NCBI RefSeq assembly: GCF_962719845.1
Contig: NZ_CAUIYF010000002.1
Span: 139,104-203,103 of the forward strand
Length of the DNA stretch: 64,000 bases
Reading direction: 5' to 3'
Origin: Neisseria uirgultaei
GTDB taxonomy: Bacteria; Pseudomonadota; Gammaproteobacteria; Burkholderiales; Neisseriaceae
The notes under the pieces were generated by a model. The model ran no database searches. It was not told the origin of the DNA and saw only the letters and a program-made list of their open reading frames with translations. Below are positions 1-7,525 of the stretch, one piece after another (within the stretch, counting starts at the first letter, position 1; every line of letters begins with the position of its first letter). The translations under genes and the position numbers were made by a program.

Positions 1-372
1 CCGATTATGGGTGTGTGCCTCGGGCATCAGACGATAGGCGAGGCGTTCGGCGGCAGGATAGTCCGCGCCAAAACGCTGATGCACGGCAAGGTGTCGCCCG
101 TGTCCCATTCTGGCAAGGGGATGTTTAAGGGTTTGCCCAATCCGGTTACCTGTACGCGTTATCACAGCCTCGTTATCGAACGCGGCACGATGCCCGAATG
201 TTTGGAAGTAACGGCTTGGACGGAAGACGGCGAGATTATGGGCGTGCGCCATAAGGAATATGCCGTCGAGGGCGTGCAGTTCCACCCCGAAGCCCTTTTG
301 ACCGAACACGGACATGATATGTTAAACAATTTTTTAGTTGAATTTCAAAACTTCAAACCGCAAAAAATCTGA
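1..372 (+). CDS. trpG: Anthranilate synthase component II (glutamine amidotransferase), 3' part
   Basis: This is the C-terminal 123 codons of a gene that begins before the window. TrpG supplies ammonia from glutamine to TrpE for anthranilate synthesis in the tryptophan pathway. The visible part opens with PIMGVCLGHQ, which carries the class I amidotransferase nucleophile Cys. It also has the catalytic His-Glu pair in GVQFHPEALLTEHG near the end. A DUS-pair terminator follows and trpD begins 63 bases downstream on the same strand, so the two form a trp gene pair. The start codon cannot be seen. A pabA-like dual role in folate synthesis is possible for this family. Confidence 0.95.
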   Translation, partial: PIMGVCLGHQTIGEAFGGRIVRAKTLMHGKVSPVSHSGKGMFKGLPNPVTCTRYHSLVIERGTMPECLEVTAWTEDGEIMGVRHKEYAVEGVQFHPEALLTEHGHDMLNNFLVEFQNFKPQKI

Positions 373-376
373 CGTG

Positions 377-404
377 ATGCCGTCTGAAGCCCTTCAGACG
401 GCAT
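377..404 (+). terminator. DUS inverted-pair terminator after trpG
   Basis: ATGCCGTCTGAA and its reverse complement face each other across a 4-base loop, followed by TTTTCG. It lies 5 bases after the trpG stop. Confidence 0.75.
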
Positions 405-435
405 TTTCGTCCGAATATTGAACGGAGGACAAAAA

Positions 436-1464
436 ATGATTACACCGCAACAGGCTATCGAACGATTAATCAGCAATAATGAGTTGTTTTACGATGAAAT
501 GACCGACTTGATGCGTCAGATTATGAGTGGAAAAGTGCCGCCCGAACAAATTGCGGCGATTTTGACAGGATTGCGTATCAAGGTTGAAACCGTTTCCGAA
601 ATTACCGCCGCCGCCGCCGTGATGCGCGAGTTTGCGGCAAAAGTGCCGCTGGAGAATGCGGAGGGGCTGGTCGATATCGTCGGTACGGGCGGGGATGGCG
701 CGAAAACCTTTAATATTTCGACGACTTCGATGTTTATTGCCGCAGCGGCAGGCGCGAAGGTTGCCAAACACGGCGGGCGTTCTGTTTCATCTTCCAGCGG
801 CGCGGCGGACGTGGTGGAGCAGATGGGCGCAAACCTCAACCTGACTCCCGAACAGATTGCCCAAAGTATCAGGCAGACCGGCATCGGGTTTATGTTCGCG
901 CCCAATCACCACAGTGCCATGCGCTATGTCGCCCCGGTGCGCCGTTCGCTCGGTTTCCGAAGTATTTTCAATATATTGGGTCCGTTAACCAATCCTGCGG
1001 GTGCGCCGAACCAGCTTTTGGGCGTGTTCCATACCGATTTGTGCGGCATTTTGTCGCGGGTCTTGCAACAACTCGGTTCAAAACACGTTTTGGTTGTTTG
1101 CGGGGAGGGCGGTTTGGATGAAATTACACTGACGGGCAAAACGCGCGTTGCCGAACTCAAAGACGGAAAAATCAGCGAATACGACATCCTCCCCGAAGAT
1201 TTCGATATCGAAACCCGCCGCAATTTGGATGAAATCAAAGTTGCCAATACTCAGGAATCTTTGTTGAAAATGAACGAGGTGTTGGACGGGAAAGAAGGGG
1301 CTGCGCGCGATATCGTATTGCTCAACACCGCCGCCGCCCTATATGCCGGAAATGTCGCTGCTTCGCTTTCAGACGGCATATCTGCCGCACGGGAAGCGAT
1401 TGATTCAGGTAGGGCGAAGGCGAAAAAAGAGGAATTTGTCGGGTTTACGCGGCAATTCGCCTAA
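436..1464 (+). CDS. trpD: Anthranilate phosphoribosyltransferase
   Basis: TrpD transfers the phosphoribosyl group of PRPP to anthranilate, the second step of the tryptophan branch, in the cytoplasm. The 342-aa product has the usual family length. It has the glycine-rich PRPP loop DIVGTGGDGAKTFNIST (about residues 79-95), the KHGGRSVSSSSGAADVVE segment and the RSLGFRSIFNILGPLTNP stretch. I chose the ATG at 436 because GGAGG lies 7 bases upstream. An in-frame ATG at 418 would add six residues without a ribosome-binding site. Confidence 0.97.
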   Translation: MITPQQAIERLISNNELFYDEMTDLMRQIMSGKVPPEQIAAILTGLRIKVETVSEITAAAAVMREFAAKVPLENAEGLVDIVGTGGDGAKTFNISTTSMFIAAAAGAKVAKHGGRSVSSSSGAADVVEQMGANLNLTPEQIAQSIRQTGIGFMFAPNHHSAMRYVAPVRRSLGFRSIFNILGPLTNPAGAPNQLLGVFHTDLCGILSRVLQQLGSKHVLVVCGEGGLDEITLTGKTRVAELKDGKISEYDILPEDFDIETRRNLDEIKVANTQESLLKMNEVLDGKEGAARDIVLLNTAAALYAGNVAASLSDGISAAREAIDSGRAKAKKEEFVGFTRQFA

Positions 1465-1491
1465 GCTGGCAGAATGAATATAGAGCAACAA

Positions 1492-1519
1492 ATGCCGTCT
1501 GAAAGGCTTCAGACGGCAT
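1492..1519 (+). terminator. DUS inverted-pair terminator after trpD
   Basis: Facing copies of ATGCCGTCTGAA separated by 4 bases, followed by a T-rich stretch. It marks the left edge of the AT-rich island. Confidence 0.75.
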
Positions 1520-2004
1520 TTGTGTTTCAGGGTTAAAAGAATGGAGAGGGCAATTTATTTATATAAAAACTTTTGGGGCTGTAAAGGAGTAAAGATTGCA
1601 GTTGCAACGTGTGGTAGAGTACGGGTGAAGATGGTAAAACTTATAACAGCGGAGCCTATTCGATTGTGCATAACAAGGATTTTATTGGTAATAGATCGAC
1701 AATGTGGATACCGCCATTTTTCTTGTTAGGAATAATGGCACTACACAAGGTACATGTAAGGGGTTTTGCTATCCGCATAGCAGTTATTTTGCAGAAGTGC
1801 CTGAGCAGTATCAAAGAGATAAAAATGGGAATATTAAAATGGAAAATGGGAAAAACTTTAAAGAAATCAGGTATAAGAAAGGTACAGTTGAATCTGTTAT
1901 TTCTCAATTGAATCTATAATATATTTTGAGACTGTACTAGAACAGCAGATATGTTACCCTTGAAATATGAAGATAATGTACTGAAAATTAAAGAAAAAAT
2001 ATAG
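1520..2004 (+). pseudogene. Degenerate AT-rich coding remnant, probably toxin-cassette 5' part
   Basis: No intact gene is seen here. Short overlapping open stretches appear in different frames. One reads TYNSGAYSIVHNKDFIGN up to about 1730. Another continues as YFAEVPEQYQRDKNGNIKM to a stop at 1919. This looks like one former gene broken by frameshifts. It is followed directly by a recognisable toxin tail (2005-2205), so it may be the upstream part of the same toxin. The base composition is much more AT-rich than trpD. No family is recognised. Confidence 0.35.
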
Positions 2005-2205
2005 AAAGAACTACTCCGCTTTTTTGTGCTGGAAGTTACCGCCCGATATAAGGCTTCAATAACTGCGCCACTTACCAAAAATCAGAAAAAAGCTTTTCCT
2101 GAAATTGAAAGAACGGGAGCAACAGTGGTCGGCAAGGGGAAACCAGGCTATCCAAAGGGGACCAAAATTAAGCCTACTAAAGTTATCATTGAAAGGAAAG
2201 GATAA
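2005..2205 (+). pseudogene. C-terminal tail of a polymorphic toxin, 5' end missing
   Basis: An open frame of 66 codons after an in-frame TAG at 2002-2004, with no start codon of its own. It ends with NQKKAFPEIERTG, VVGKGKPGYPKGTKIKP and TKVIIERKG. This pattern closes the C-terminal toxin domains of some MafB and CdiA/TpsA proteins (established pattern, recalled rather than searched). The stop overlaps the next start as TAATG, the tight coupling seen between toxin and immunity genes. It is inferred to be a cut-down silent cassette. Confidence 0.5.
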
Positions 2206-2528
2206 TGTCTATTTTGGAAGAGAATGTAATTGATTCAGCCTCTATTGAAAACGGAATACTCATATTAACTATTTCTGATCATTTAAAATGGGATAACGAG
2301 CATTTGTTTTTGTTGCAAGAAAAAATAAATTCATATATTCAATATATTGAATCAGGTCAAATTTTTGAAGATTTTGGAGAAAGTAGCTATGAGACTATTG
2401 AAATACAGCTTATATATAAATATAAACCAAATGAAAATTATAGAAAATTTTTATATCGCCTAGAAGGTGCTTTATTAAAACTTAAATTACGGTTTTCTCA
2501 TGGAACTATCTCATATTTTTATAGTTGA
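2205..2528 (+). CDS. Probable immunity protein, DUF6572-like
   Basis: A 107-aa acidic cytosolic protein without signal peptide or membrane segment. The stretches ENVIDSASIENGILILTISD and WDNEHLFLLQEKINSYI resemble DUF6572, a family often found beside polymorphic toxins. The start ATG overlaps the stop of the toxin tail (TAATG), which supports an immunity role by position. A ribosome-binding site (AAAGGAAAGG) precedes it. The AT-rich codon use matches other maf-island immunity genes. Which toxin it neutralises cannot be told, since the toxin is truncated. Confidence 0.6.
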   Translation: MSILEENVIDSASIENGILILTISDHLKWDNEHLFLLQEKINSYIQYIESGQIFEDFGESSYETIEIQLIYKYKPNENYRKFLYRLEGALLKLKLRFSHGTISYFYS

Positions 2529-2719
2529 AAAGTAAATACTCTCTTTATCACTTCGAGCACAGGCAAGCCATAACTTATATAAACCCTGAAATCAAAAGAA
2601 GCAAATCGTAACACGCGGCGTCATATCCCTTAAGTCATACTTATACTGAAATATATAAGCCTGAGGAATTTACGCTATGGTTAAGAAAGTAAATATATTG
2701 AATATTGCAGAAATTTTTT

Positions 2720-2830
2720 ATGAGAGTAAAAATAAAATTTAGATATAGTCGTTATCTGTCTGCCGATGGAACAAAATGGATAAGACATGGTTTGTTCTAT
2801 GTATCTTACGAAAATGGTAATATTGTTTAG
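2720..2830 (+). pseudogene. Remnant of a MORN/YwqK-like immunity gene
   Basis: A 36-codon frame containing RYSRYLSADGTKW, then GLFYVSYENGNIV and a premature TAG. The xxYENGNI pattern resembles the start of a repeat of YwqK/MORN-type immunity proteins. After the stop, related residues (AKNYENF) continue in the same frame, so the stop looks like a nonsense mutation. It is probably non-functional. Confidence 0.35.
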
Positions 2831-2840
2831 GCAAAAAATT

Positions 2841-3290
2841 ATGAAAATTTTTTATTTTAGTTCAAAAAAAATAGAAAATTGTGTAAACATTATCTCATCA
2901 AATCTGAATCGAAAACAAGTTCGTGCAATATTTAGTTCTGATGTACAAGAAATTTATAAGTCATCATACTCTCGGGTTCCTATGGATGTTTTTCCCGAAT
3001 TGAATATCCATTGTTTTTATGATGATAAAAATCAGCTTGAAGCGATAGAGATATTTGAACCAAATAAGTTTTTTTTAGAAGATATTTCTTTTAATTGGCT
3101 TGGAAAAATTAATGATGAAATAATAAGCTATCTTTATAAGAGTGGAATTAATGATTTTGAAATTGATGATTTGGGTATTAGGCTTCTTAATATTCCTGTT
3201 TCAACTATAATCAATTCAATAGGTAAAGTAGAATGTTGTTATTTAGATTTTTCAAATAGAGACACGAAATTTTATGTAAAACAAGTGTAG
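2841..3290 (+). CDS. Putative orphan immunity protein
   Basis: A 149-aa AT-rich protein starting MKIFYFSSKK, with an aromatic and acidic composition (SRVPMDVFPELNIHCFYDD, EAIEIFEPNKFF) and no signal peptide. The style and the place after toxin debris match maf/CDI immunity genes, but no toxin lies immediately upstream. I chose the ATG at 2841. An ATG at 2787 would add 18 residues that fall in the preceding remnant. No named family is recognised, so the role is an inference from context. Confidence 0.5.
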   Translation: MKIFYFSSKKIENCVNIISSNLNRKQVRAIFSSDVQEIYKSSYSRVPMDVFPELNIHCFYDDKNQLEAIEIFEPNKFFLEDISFNWLGKINDEIISYLYKSGINDFEIDDLGIRLLNIPVSTIINSIGKVECCYLDFSNRDTKFYVKQV

Positions 3291-3444
3291 ATTTGAGGTC
3301 AAGATCCAATCTACGCTTACTCCGGTATCAGCGTCTCCATCATCTACGACGAATAAAAAATCCGCCATCTGACCAAGTAAACGCCTACCTTGCCGAAAAC
3401 CAAAGCCGCGACCACACCTGGAAAAAAAGACGGCATAGCAAGCC

Positions 3445-3561
3445 GTAGCTCATATGAAACCTAAACTCAATACGTAGGATGTGCGGAATGCACATATGTA
3501 GTTCTCAAAGTTTGAGCTAAAAGGCCGTCTGAAACAACAAGAATACGTTTCAGACGGCCTT
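3445..3561 (+). repeat. Cassette-end repeat, left copy
   Basis: About 117 bases, starting near CATATGAAACCTAAACTCA and ending in a GGCCGTCTGAA hairpin. It is imperfectly repeated at 11856-11971. In both copies the first bases encode the same tail (SYET here, PYET at the right) followed by TAA. Confidence 0.75.
3521..3561. terminator. Hairpin with AG-type DUS arms
   Basis: A perfect 15-base-pair stem (AAGGCCGTCTGAAAC and its complement) with an 11-base loop. It is the distal part of the cassette-end repeat and precedes the prophage. Confidence 0.65.
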
Positions 3562-3661
3562 ATATATTTCGCTTATATATTTCGCTTCCGTTAAGGGAGT
3601 GTAAAATACATTTAAAACCCCTTGATAAATTCGATTAACCGACATTTGAGAGGGATCTAAA

Positions 3662-4579
3662 ATGTTTTTACAGCAACAAATTGAGTTTCAGCAGCAAGCG
3701 AACGCGAAGCGTGCCGCGCTTCCTTGTCTTAATAGTAACAATTGCATTGAGACCGCAAACAGCGGCGAAATCAAGCAGTTGCAAAGTCAGCATGAAAACC
3801 GTAAAGCGAACACGCTGAACGAGTTTTCTACTTCTTACAAAAAATCCACTACTGCTCTAGAAATGAACGTTAAAGTGTTCATTGAAGCCTTTGGCCTGAA
3901 CAAAGTCGGCTTTTTAACCCTGACCTTTGCCGATGACGTAATCGACCCGAAAGAAGCGCAACGCCGTTTCCACAGCTTGAGGACTAACTTTCTCAAACGC
4001 CACTTCCCCGAGTACATCGCTGTTTATGAGCGTACAAAAAAAGGTCGTATTCATTTCCATCTAATCGTAAATACCCGTGTCGATATACGGCGTGGCCTGA
4101 ATTTCCGCGAAATCGCCGCAGGTCGCTACAGCTCTGCCAATCCAGCATTGCGCAAACTGTGGGCATTGCTCCGCGAAAACGTCCACAAATACGGCTTTGG
4201 CCGTACTGAACTGCTGCCCGTAAAAACCAACATCAAAGGCTTGGCGCGGTATGTGTCCAAGTACATCAGTAAACACATCAACAGCCGCCTGCCTGAAGAC
4301 AAGGGCTATCGGCTTGTTCGTACTAGCATGGACAAAAAATGCGTATGGAAAGTAGCAAACAGCAATTTTGCTTTTGTGTCCAAAGGCTCGAAAGAGTGGA
4401 GACGCAAGTTAAAAAAATGGGTTGAGCGGGTAGAAAGCTACCTGAACCGCGTAGCAGAGTGGAAATACCGCGCAGCCCTACCCAGAATTACCCAAGATAA
4501 TTACAACACTGTCTTGGCCTTTGTCCTAAGCCCGAAATGGGCATTTAAAAACCGCGAAATCATCTTAAACATGGAGTAA
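3662..4579 (+). CDS. Prophage rolling-circle replication initiation protein (HUH family)
   Basis: A 305-aa protein expected to nick the phage plus-strand origin and start rolling-circle replication. Motif 1 is FLTLTFA (residues 84-90). The HUH metal-binding motif is HFH at 131-133 in RIHFHLIVN. The catalytic-tyrosine motif reads YVSKYISKH near 197-205, as in inoviral and microviral initiators. The N-terminal 60 residues are Gln/Asn-rich and probably flexible. AGAGGG precedes the ATG by 8 bases. It is the first prophage gene and the next gene follows after 5 bases, so they are probably co-transcribed. Confidence 0.88.
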   Translation: MFLQQQIEFQQQANAKRAALPCLNSNNCIETANSGEIKQLQSQHENRKANTLNEFSTSYKKSTTALEMNVKVFIEAFGLNKVGFLTLTFADDVIDPKEAQRRFHSLRTNFLKRHFPEYIAVYERTKKGRIHFHLIVNTRVDIRRGLNFREIAAGRYSSANPALRKLWALLRENVHKYGFGRTELLPVKTNIKGLARYVSKYISKHINSRLPEDKGYRLVRTSMDKKCVWKVANSNFAFVSKGSKEWRRKLKKWVERVESYLNRVAEWKYRAALPRITQDNYNTVLAFVLSPKWAFKNREIILNME

Positions 4580-4584
4580 CCAAC

Positions 4585-4854
4585 ATGAGTGAAAACCAAA
4601 CCCCGAAACAAGGCTTTTTTGTAATCGCGTCATTTGACCGCGAATTTGTCAAAGAGCGCAAAAACGCAGACGGCACATACGTCAAAGTCCACTATCTAGG
4701 CCTGCTCGTCCGCAGTGAAGATGGCACGCAGCTTTGCGAAGTGCGTACAAAGAACCCTGAAAAATACCAGCATTTCAAGCGCGATCAAGTCGTAACGCTG
4801 GAAATCCACCTGCGCGCCTTTAAAGACAACGTCTATTACTCTGACGAACGTTAA
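4585..4854 (+). CDS. Small prophage protein, candidate ssDNA-binding protein
   Basis: An 89-aa soluble protein rich in Lys, Glu and beta-forming residues, with no signal peptide. It lies 5 bases after rep and just before the major coat gene, the place of the ssDNA-binding gene V protein in other filamentous phages. The short alternating hydrophobic pattern (YVKVHYLGLLVRSEDG, QVVTLEIHLRAF) would fit an OB-like beta barrel. The role is inferred from position and size, as no diagnostic motif is present. Confidence 0.6.
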   Translation: MSENQTPKQGFFVIASFDREFVKERKNADGTYVKVHYLGLLVRSEDGTQLCEVRTKNPEKYQHFKRDQVVTLEIHLRAFKDNVYYSDER

Positions 4855-4870
4855 CGCACAAGCAAAATTC

Positions 4871-4913
4871 AGGGGTTGGCCGTTTCCCCTGAATCAGACC
4901 CCTAAAAACGGCC
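4871..4913 (+). promoter_or_regulatory. Overlapping stems before the major coat gene (terminator or attenuator)
   Basis: GGCCGTTT (4878-4885) pairs with AAACGGCC (4906-4913), followed by ACAACATTTTTT, like an intrinsic terminator. AGGGGT (4871-4876) can pair with ACCCCT (4898-4903), crossing the first stem. The two are therefore alternatives or a pseudoknot. It lies 37 bases before the coat-protein ATG. Confidence 0.5.
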
Positions 4914-4949
4914 ACAACATTTTTTTAACTCACTTAAAGGAAAAAAATC

Positions 4950-5174
4950 ATGAATATCATGAAACTGAAAACCGCAGCGAGTAAAGCCGCTGCAACCGTA
5001 GCAGTAGCCGTAATGTCTGCTCCCGCTTGGGCTGATGGCACACCGTTGGAAGCAGCACAAAACGAAATCGGCAGCCTGAAAACAGGCATTGCAGCCCTGG
5101 GCGGCGTGATTCTTGGCGTAGCCGTTGCAATCGTAACCATCGGCGTAATTAAACGCGCAGTATCCAAAGCCTAA
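4950..5174 (+). CDS. Prophage major coat protein precursor (pVIII-like)
   Basis: A 74-aa precursor. The signal peptide (residues 1-28) has a Lys-rich start, an Ala/Val core and a cleavage site after APAWA. The mature 46-residue form (DGTPLEAAQNEIGSL...) has an acidic amphipathic N-terminus, a hydrophobic helix (about 49-66) and a basic tail KRAVSKA. This is the hallmark layout of filamentous phage major coat proteins, which insert in the inner membrane and then wrap the ssDNA. A strong AAAGGAA site precedes the ATG. An in-frame ATG at 4959 is a possible alternative start. Confidence 0.9.
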   Translation: MNIMKLKTAASKAAATVAVAVMSAPAWADGTPLEAAQNEIGSLKTGIAALGGVILGVAVAIVTIGVIKRAVSKA

Positions 5175-5183
5175 GGAAACGAC

Positions 5184-5498
5184 ATGGGTTATCAAGTAGG
5201 CAGAATATGCTATTTCACAGAAGACGAAGCAGTGAACATCGTGATGACCCAAGTCGTACCGACGATAGATAAAGACGGGGTGTTACATCACCCCGTTTTT
5301 AACGGCAGGACTTGGACATACAAACAGCAGGGGCATGAATACCCCGTAAAACCCACATTTCCCCAATGCGACCCAAACGAATACACAAACGCAGGCAGGG
5401 AAGTAGGAATAGCCCTGTTGGGCGCGTTTGCCGTCGTTTGGATTATCCGCGTAGTGCTTTCAACCTTGAACATACTGAAAGAAAGAGATGAAGAATAA
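5184..5498 (+). CDS. Prophage small membrane protein, possible minor coat protein
   Basis: A 104-aa protein following the major coat gene by 9 bases. The N-terminal 70 residues are polar, with two Cys (10 and about 62). A single hydrophobic segment IALLGAFAVVWIIRVVLS lies near the C-terminus, followed by a charged tail KERDEE. It has no cleavable signal peptide. Position between the coat and adsorption genes suggests a virion or assembly role. No named family is recognised. The stop overlaps the ATG of a 27-codon frame (TAATG), and the adsorption gene may start inside it. Confidence 0.65.
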   Translation: MGYQVGRICYFTEDEAVNIVMTQVVPTIDKDGVLHHPVFNGRTWTYKQQGHEYPVKPTFPQCDPNEYTNAGREVGIALLGAFAVVWIIRVVLSTLNILKERDEE

Positions 5499-7230
5499 TG
5501 CTCCCCGAAATTTTATTTTTAATTGCCGCCGCCCCCTACCTGTTCTGCTGCTGGGCGTTGTCGTTCCTCATGCTCAAGTAAACGCAGACGCGCAACTACC
5601 CCCACCTGCACACCACCAAAACGTAGGCTTTCCATCAGCCCAAAAACTCGAGCAAATGGGATACAACAGAGAGACAGGCGTTTGGAAAGTACAAACAAAC
5701 CCAACAGGCAAACCGACAGTAAGCAGCGGAGGCGGCCAAATCACGGGGACGCAGAACCAGCGTGTAACCGTAACGGACGCGTACGGCAACAAAGCGAACG
5801 TGAACACCCAAGTAACGCAGCGCGTTAATATCGGACGTGTTGAAGCTGCTATTGGTGGCACGTTAGCAGGTTTGTCAGCGGCAGGCGGTGCTATTGGTTC
5901 TGATTATGCCGCTTGGGCATATAGAGATATTAAAGAAGGAAGCTGGGGCGACGCAGCTAGAAATACAGTTGGCGCATTGTTATCAGGTCTAGAAGCGTTG
6001 GATATAACTGGACTTGGTAGCGGGATTAATAATTTTTTAGATAAAACAGGTATTAGAAGCAGTTCTAGCGGTGAACAATTAGGACAAATAGCCGCCCAAC
6101 AGCAACAAGCCCAAGAGCAAGCACAAAAATCAGGAGACTTCAGAGGAGCAGTAGGCTACGCCGTAGCAGCCAAAGCCGCAAAAGTAGCCGGAGAAGTAGC
6201 GAGAGCTGAAAAATTCGAAAAAGAGAAACTCAAGCCCAAAAATGAAAACGGCAAAGTCTTAAAACCCTTTCTAATTAGTTTTCAAGAAACAGGTTACAGA
6301 TACGCAGCAAACGGAAACGGCGGTGAATTACTTGAACCAGAGGTTAAATGGGTGACTGCGTATTTAGAAAATGATGGGGGTCGTTATATTTATGGATTTT
6401 CGTATAGTCAAAAAGACTGGGGCGAAAGCGTAGATCTTAATATTGAGGGTTTTAAAACAAGTTACAAATTTAAGCACAAAGATACTCCAAGACATATATC
6501 GAACGGTGTTTATAGTGGTTATTATGATATTTCCTTAGTGGTAAAAGCTTACCCAACAAATTCCAGTGGCATAAAAATAGTACCTGACCCGAATCCCAAA
6601 GATTTCCAACTAACCCAACAGGAAATTTTAGACATTCTCAAGAGCATGCTTGAGAACCAACAAACCAACCATAACGAACTAATGAACCAGCTCGCCAAAA
6701 TGGGCAACGTCGTACCCGATTCGACAACATCGACCGAGTTCACACCGGCAACGGCTATTACTGACCCTTATACTCCGTCAGGCTCAAATACACCACAGCA
6801 GACCCAAATCACGATAAACAAAGACGGCAGCGTAACAACAAGCGTTATTCCCCGTTCCGACCTCGTGCCGAACAGCCCACAAGCCCCAACGCGAATCCCG
6901 TTGATACCAAACAACCCAAGCACACCTATCACACCCGATGATCCGACCGTGCCAAACAAGCCCAAAGAAGACCAACCACCGCAGGAAAACACAGCCTATG
7001 AAGACCCCAACATACCCACCCAAACCGTAGATTTAGACTTTAAACCAGCCGATATATTTTCAGTTGACGGCGTATGCCCCGAACCTAGAAGCGTAGATTT
7101 CGGCATGTTCGGACAACATGAATTTTCATATGACCCCCTATGCGATTTTGCCCGAAAACTAAGACCGATTTTGATACTTATCACAATCGTATCCTGCTCC
7201 TTTTTCGTTTATTCATCACTGAAAGACTAA
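5488..7230 (+). CDS. tspB: TspB-like prophage minor coat / adsorption protein (pIII-like)
   Basis: A 580-aa exported protein. The N-terminus (about 1-34) is signal-like: basic start, LPVLLLGVVV core, likely cleavage after NA. A Gln/Ala-rich stretch follows (residues about 195-215). A long Pro/Thr linker (about 430-520, with repeated P-N-P and T-P) precedes a C-terminal domain with two Cys (VCPEP and PLCDFARK) and a final membrane anchor ILILITIVSCSFFVYS. This is the build of inoviral adsorption proteins and of the neisserial T-cell-stimulating protein B, which can bind immunoglobulin (established for TspB, not shown here). The ATG at 5488 lies inside the previous gene by 11 bases. Confidence 0.75.
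   Translation: MKNNAPRNFIFNCRRPLPVLLLGVVVPHAQVNADAQLPPPAHHQNVGFPSAQKLEQMGYNRETGVWKVQTNPTGKPTVSSGGGQITGTQNQRVTVTDAYGNKANVNTQVTQRVNIGRVEAAIGGTLAGLSAAGGAIGSDYAAWAYRDIKEGSWGDAARNTVGALLSGLEALDITGLGSGINNFLDKTGIRSSSSGEQLGQIAAQQQQAQEQAQKSGDFRGAVGYAVAAKAAKVAGEVARAEKFEKEKLKPKNENGKVLKPFLISFQETGYRYAANGNGGELLEPEVKWVTAYLENDGGRYIYGFSYSQKDWGESVDLNIEGFKTSYKFKHKDTPRHISNGVYSGYYDISLVVKAYPTNSSGIKIVPDPNPKDFQLTQQEILDILKSMLENQQTNHNELMNQLAKMGNVVPDSTTSTEFTPATAITDPYTPSGSNTPQQTQITINKDGSVTTSVIPRSDLVPNSPQAPTRIPLIPNNPSTPITPDDPTVPNKPKEDQPPQENTAYEDPNIPTQTVDLDFKPADIFSVDGVCPEPRSVDFGMFGQHEFSYDPLCDFARKLRPILILITIVSCSFFVYSSLKD
5498..5581 (+). CDS. 27-aa hydrophobic peptide, candidate pVII/pIX-like end-cap protein
   Basis: A short frame starting at the TAATG overlap with the previous gene. 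It begins MLPEILFLIAAAPYLF and ends FLMLK, hydrophobic almost throughout. It overlaps the 5' end of the TspB-like gene in another frame. Filamentous phages carry two peptides of about 30 residues at one virion end, encoded next to the major coat gene. Size, hydrophobicity and coupling fit, but the codons could equally be a by-product of the overlapping signal-peptide sequence. Confidence 0.4.
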   Translation: MLPEILFLIAAAPYLFCCWALSFLMLK

Positions 7231-7231
7231 A

Positions 7232-7513
7232 ATGAATATTGGGAACATCATAACCGCGGTACTGATGACCGTAGCAGGCAGACTAATCGCCGCGTTTGGT
7301 CTGTCATTTGTAACCTACGTAGGCCTAAACGAAGTACAGAGCCGTATAGTTGCGGCCATTGCCGAAAACCTGAACAGCATACCGAAAGAAGCCTTACAAA
7401 TTGCCTATATCGCAGGTTTGGGCGTAGTGCTTAACTGGATAATCGGCGCATTTGCCTTTGTCATTTCAACAAAAAGCCTGACGAAGCTTGCCGCAGGCAT
7501 ATCAAAAAAATAG
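7232..7513 (+). CDS. DUF2523 family prophage membrane protein (pVI-like)
   Basis: A 93-aa protein with two hydrophobic segments (about 6-30 and 56-80) around a polar loop VQSRIVAAIAENLNSIPKEA, and a Lys-rich end. The DUF2523 type sits between the adsorption gene and the assembly ATPase in many filamentous phages. It is thought to be a minor coat protein like pVI. Only 1 base separates it from the preceding stop, and the Zot-like gene follows after 12 bases, so the block is one operon. Confidence 0.78.
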   Translation: MNIGNIITAVLMTVAGRLIAAFGLSFVTYVGLNEVQSRIVAAIAENLNSIPKEALQIAYIAGLGVVLNWIIGAFAFVISTKSLTKLAAGISKK

Positions 7514-7525
7514 AGAGATTAAGCC

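Larger units (their letters stand above)
3291..3661. other. Gene-free stretch left of the prophage: cassette debris, repeat and hairpin
   Basis: Broken frames (for example AYSGISVSIIYDE then a stop, and NAYLAENQSRDHTWKK in another frame) suggest decayed cassette sequence up to about 3445. Then come the cassette-end repeat (3445-3561) and two adjacent copies of TTATATATTTCGC (3560-3572 and 3573-3585). The last 75 bases lead into the prophage rep gene. The prophage left end must lie here, but no dRS3 target is visible. Confidence 0.55.
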
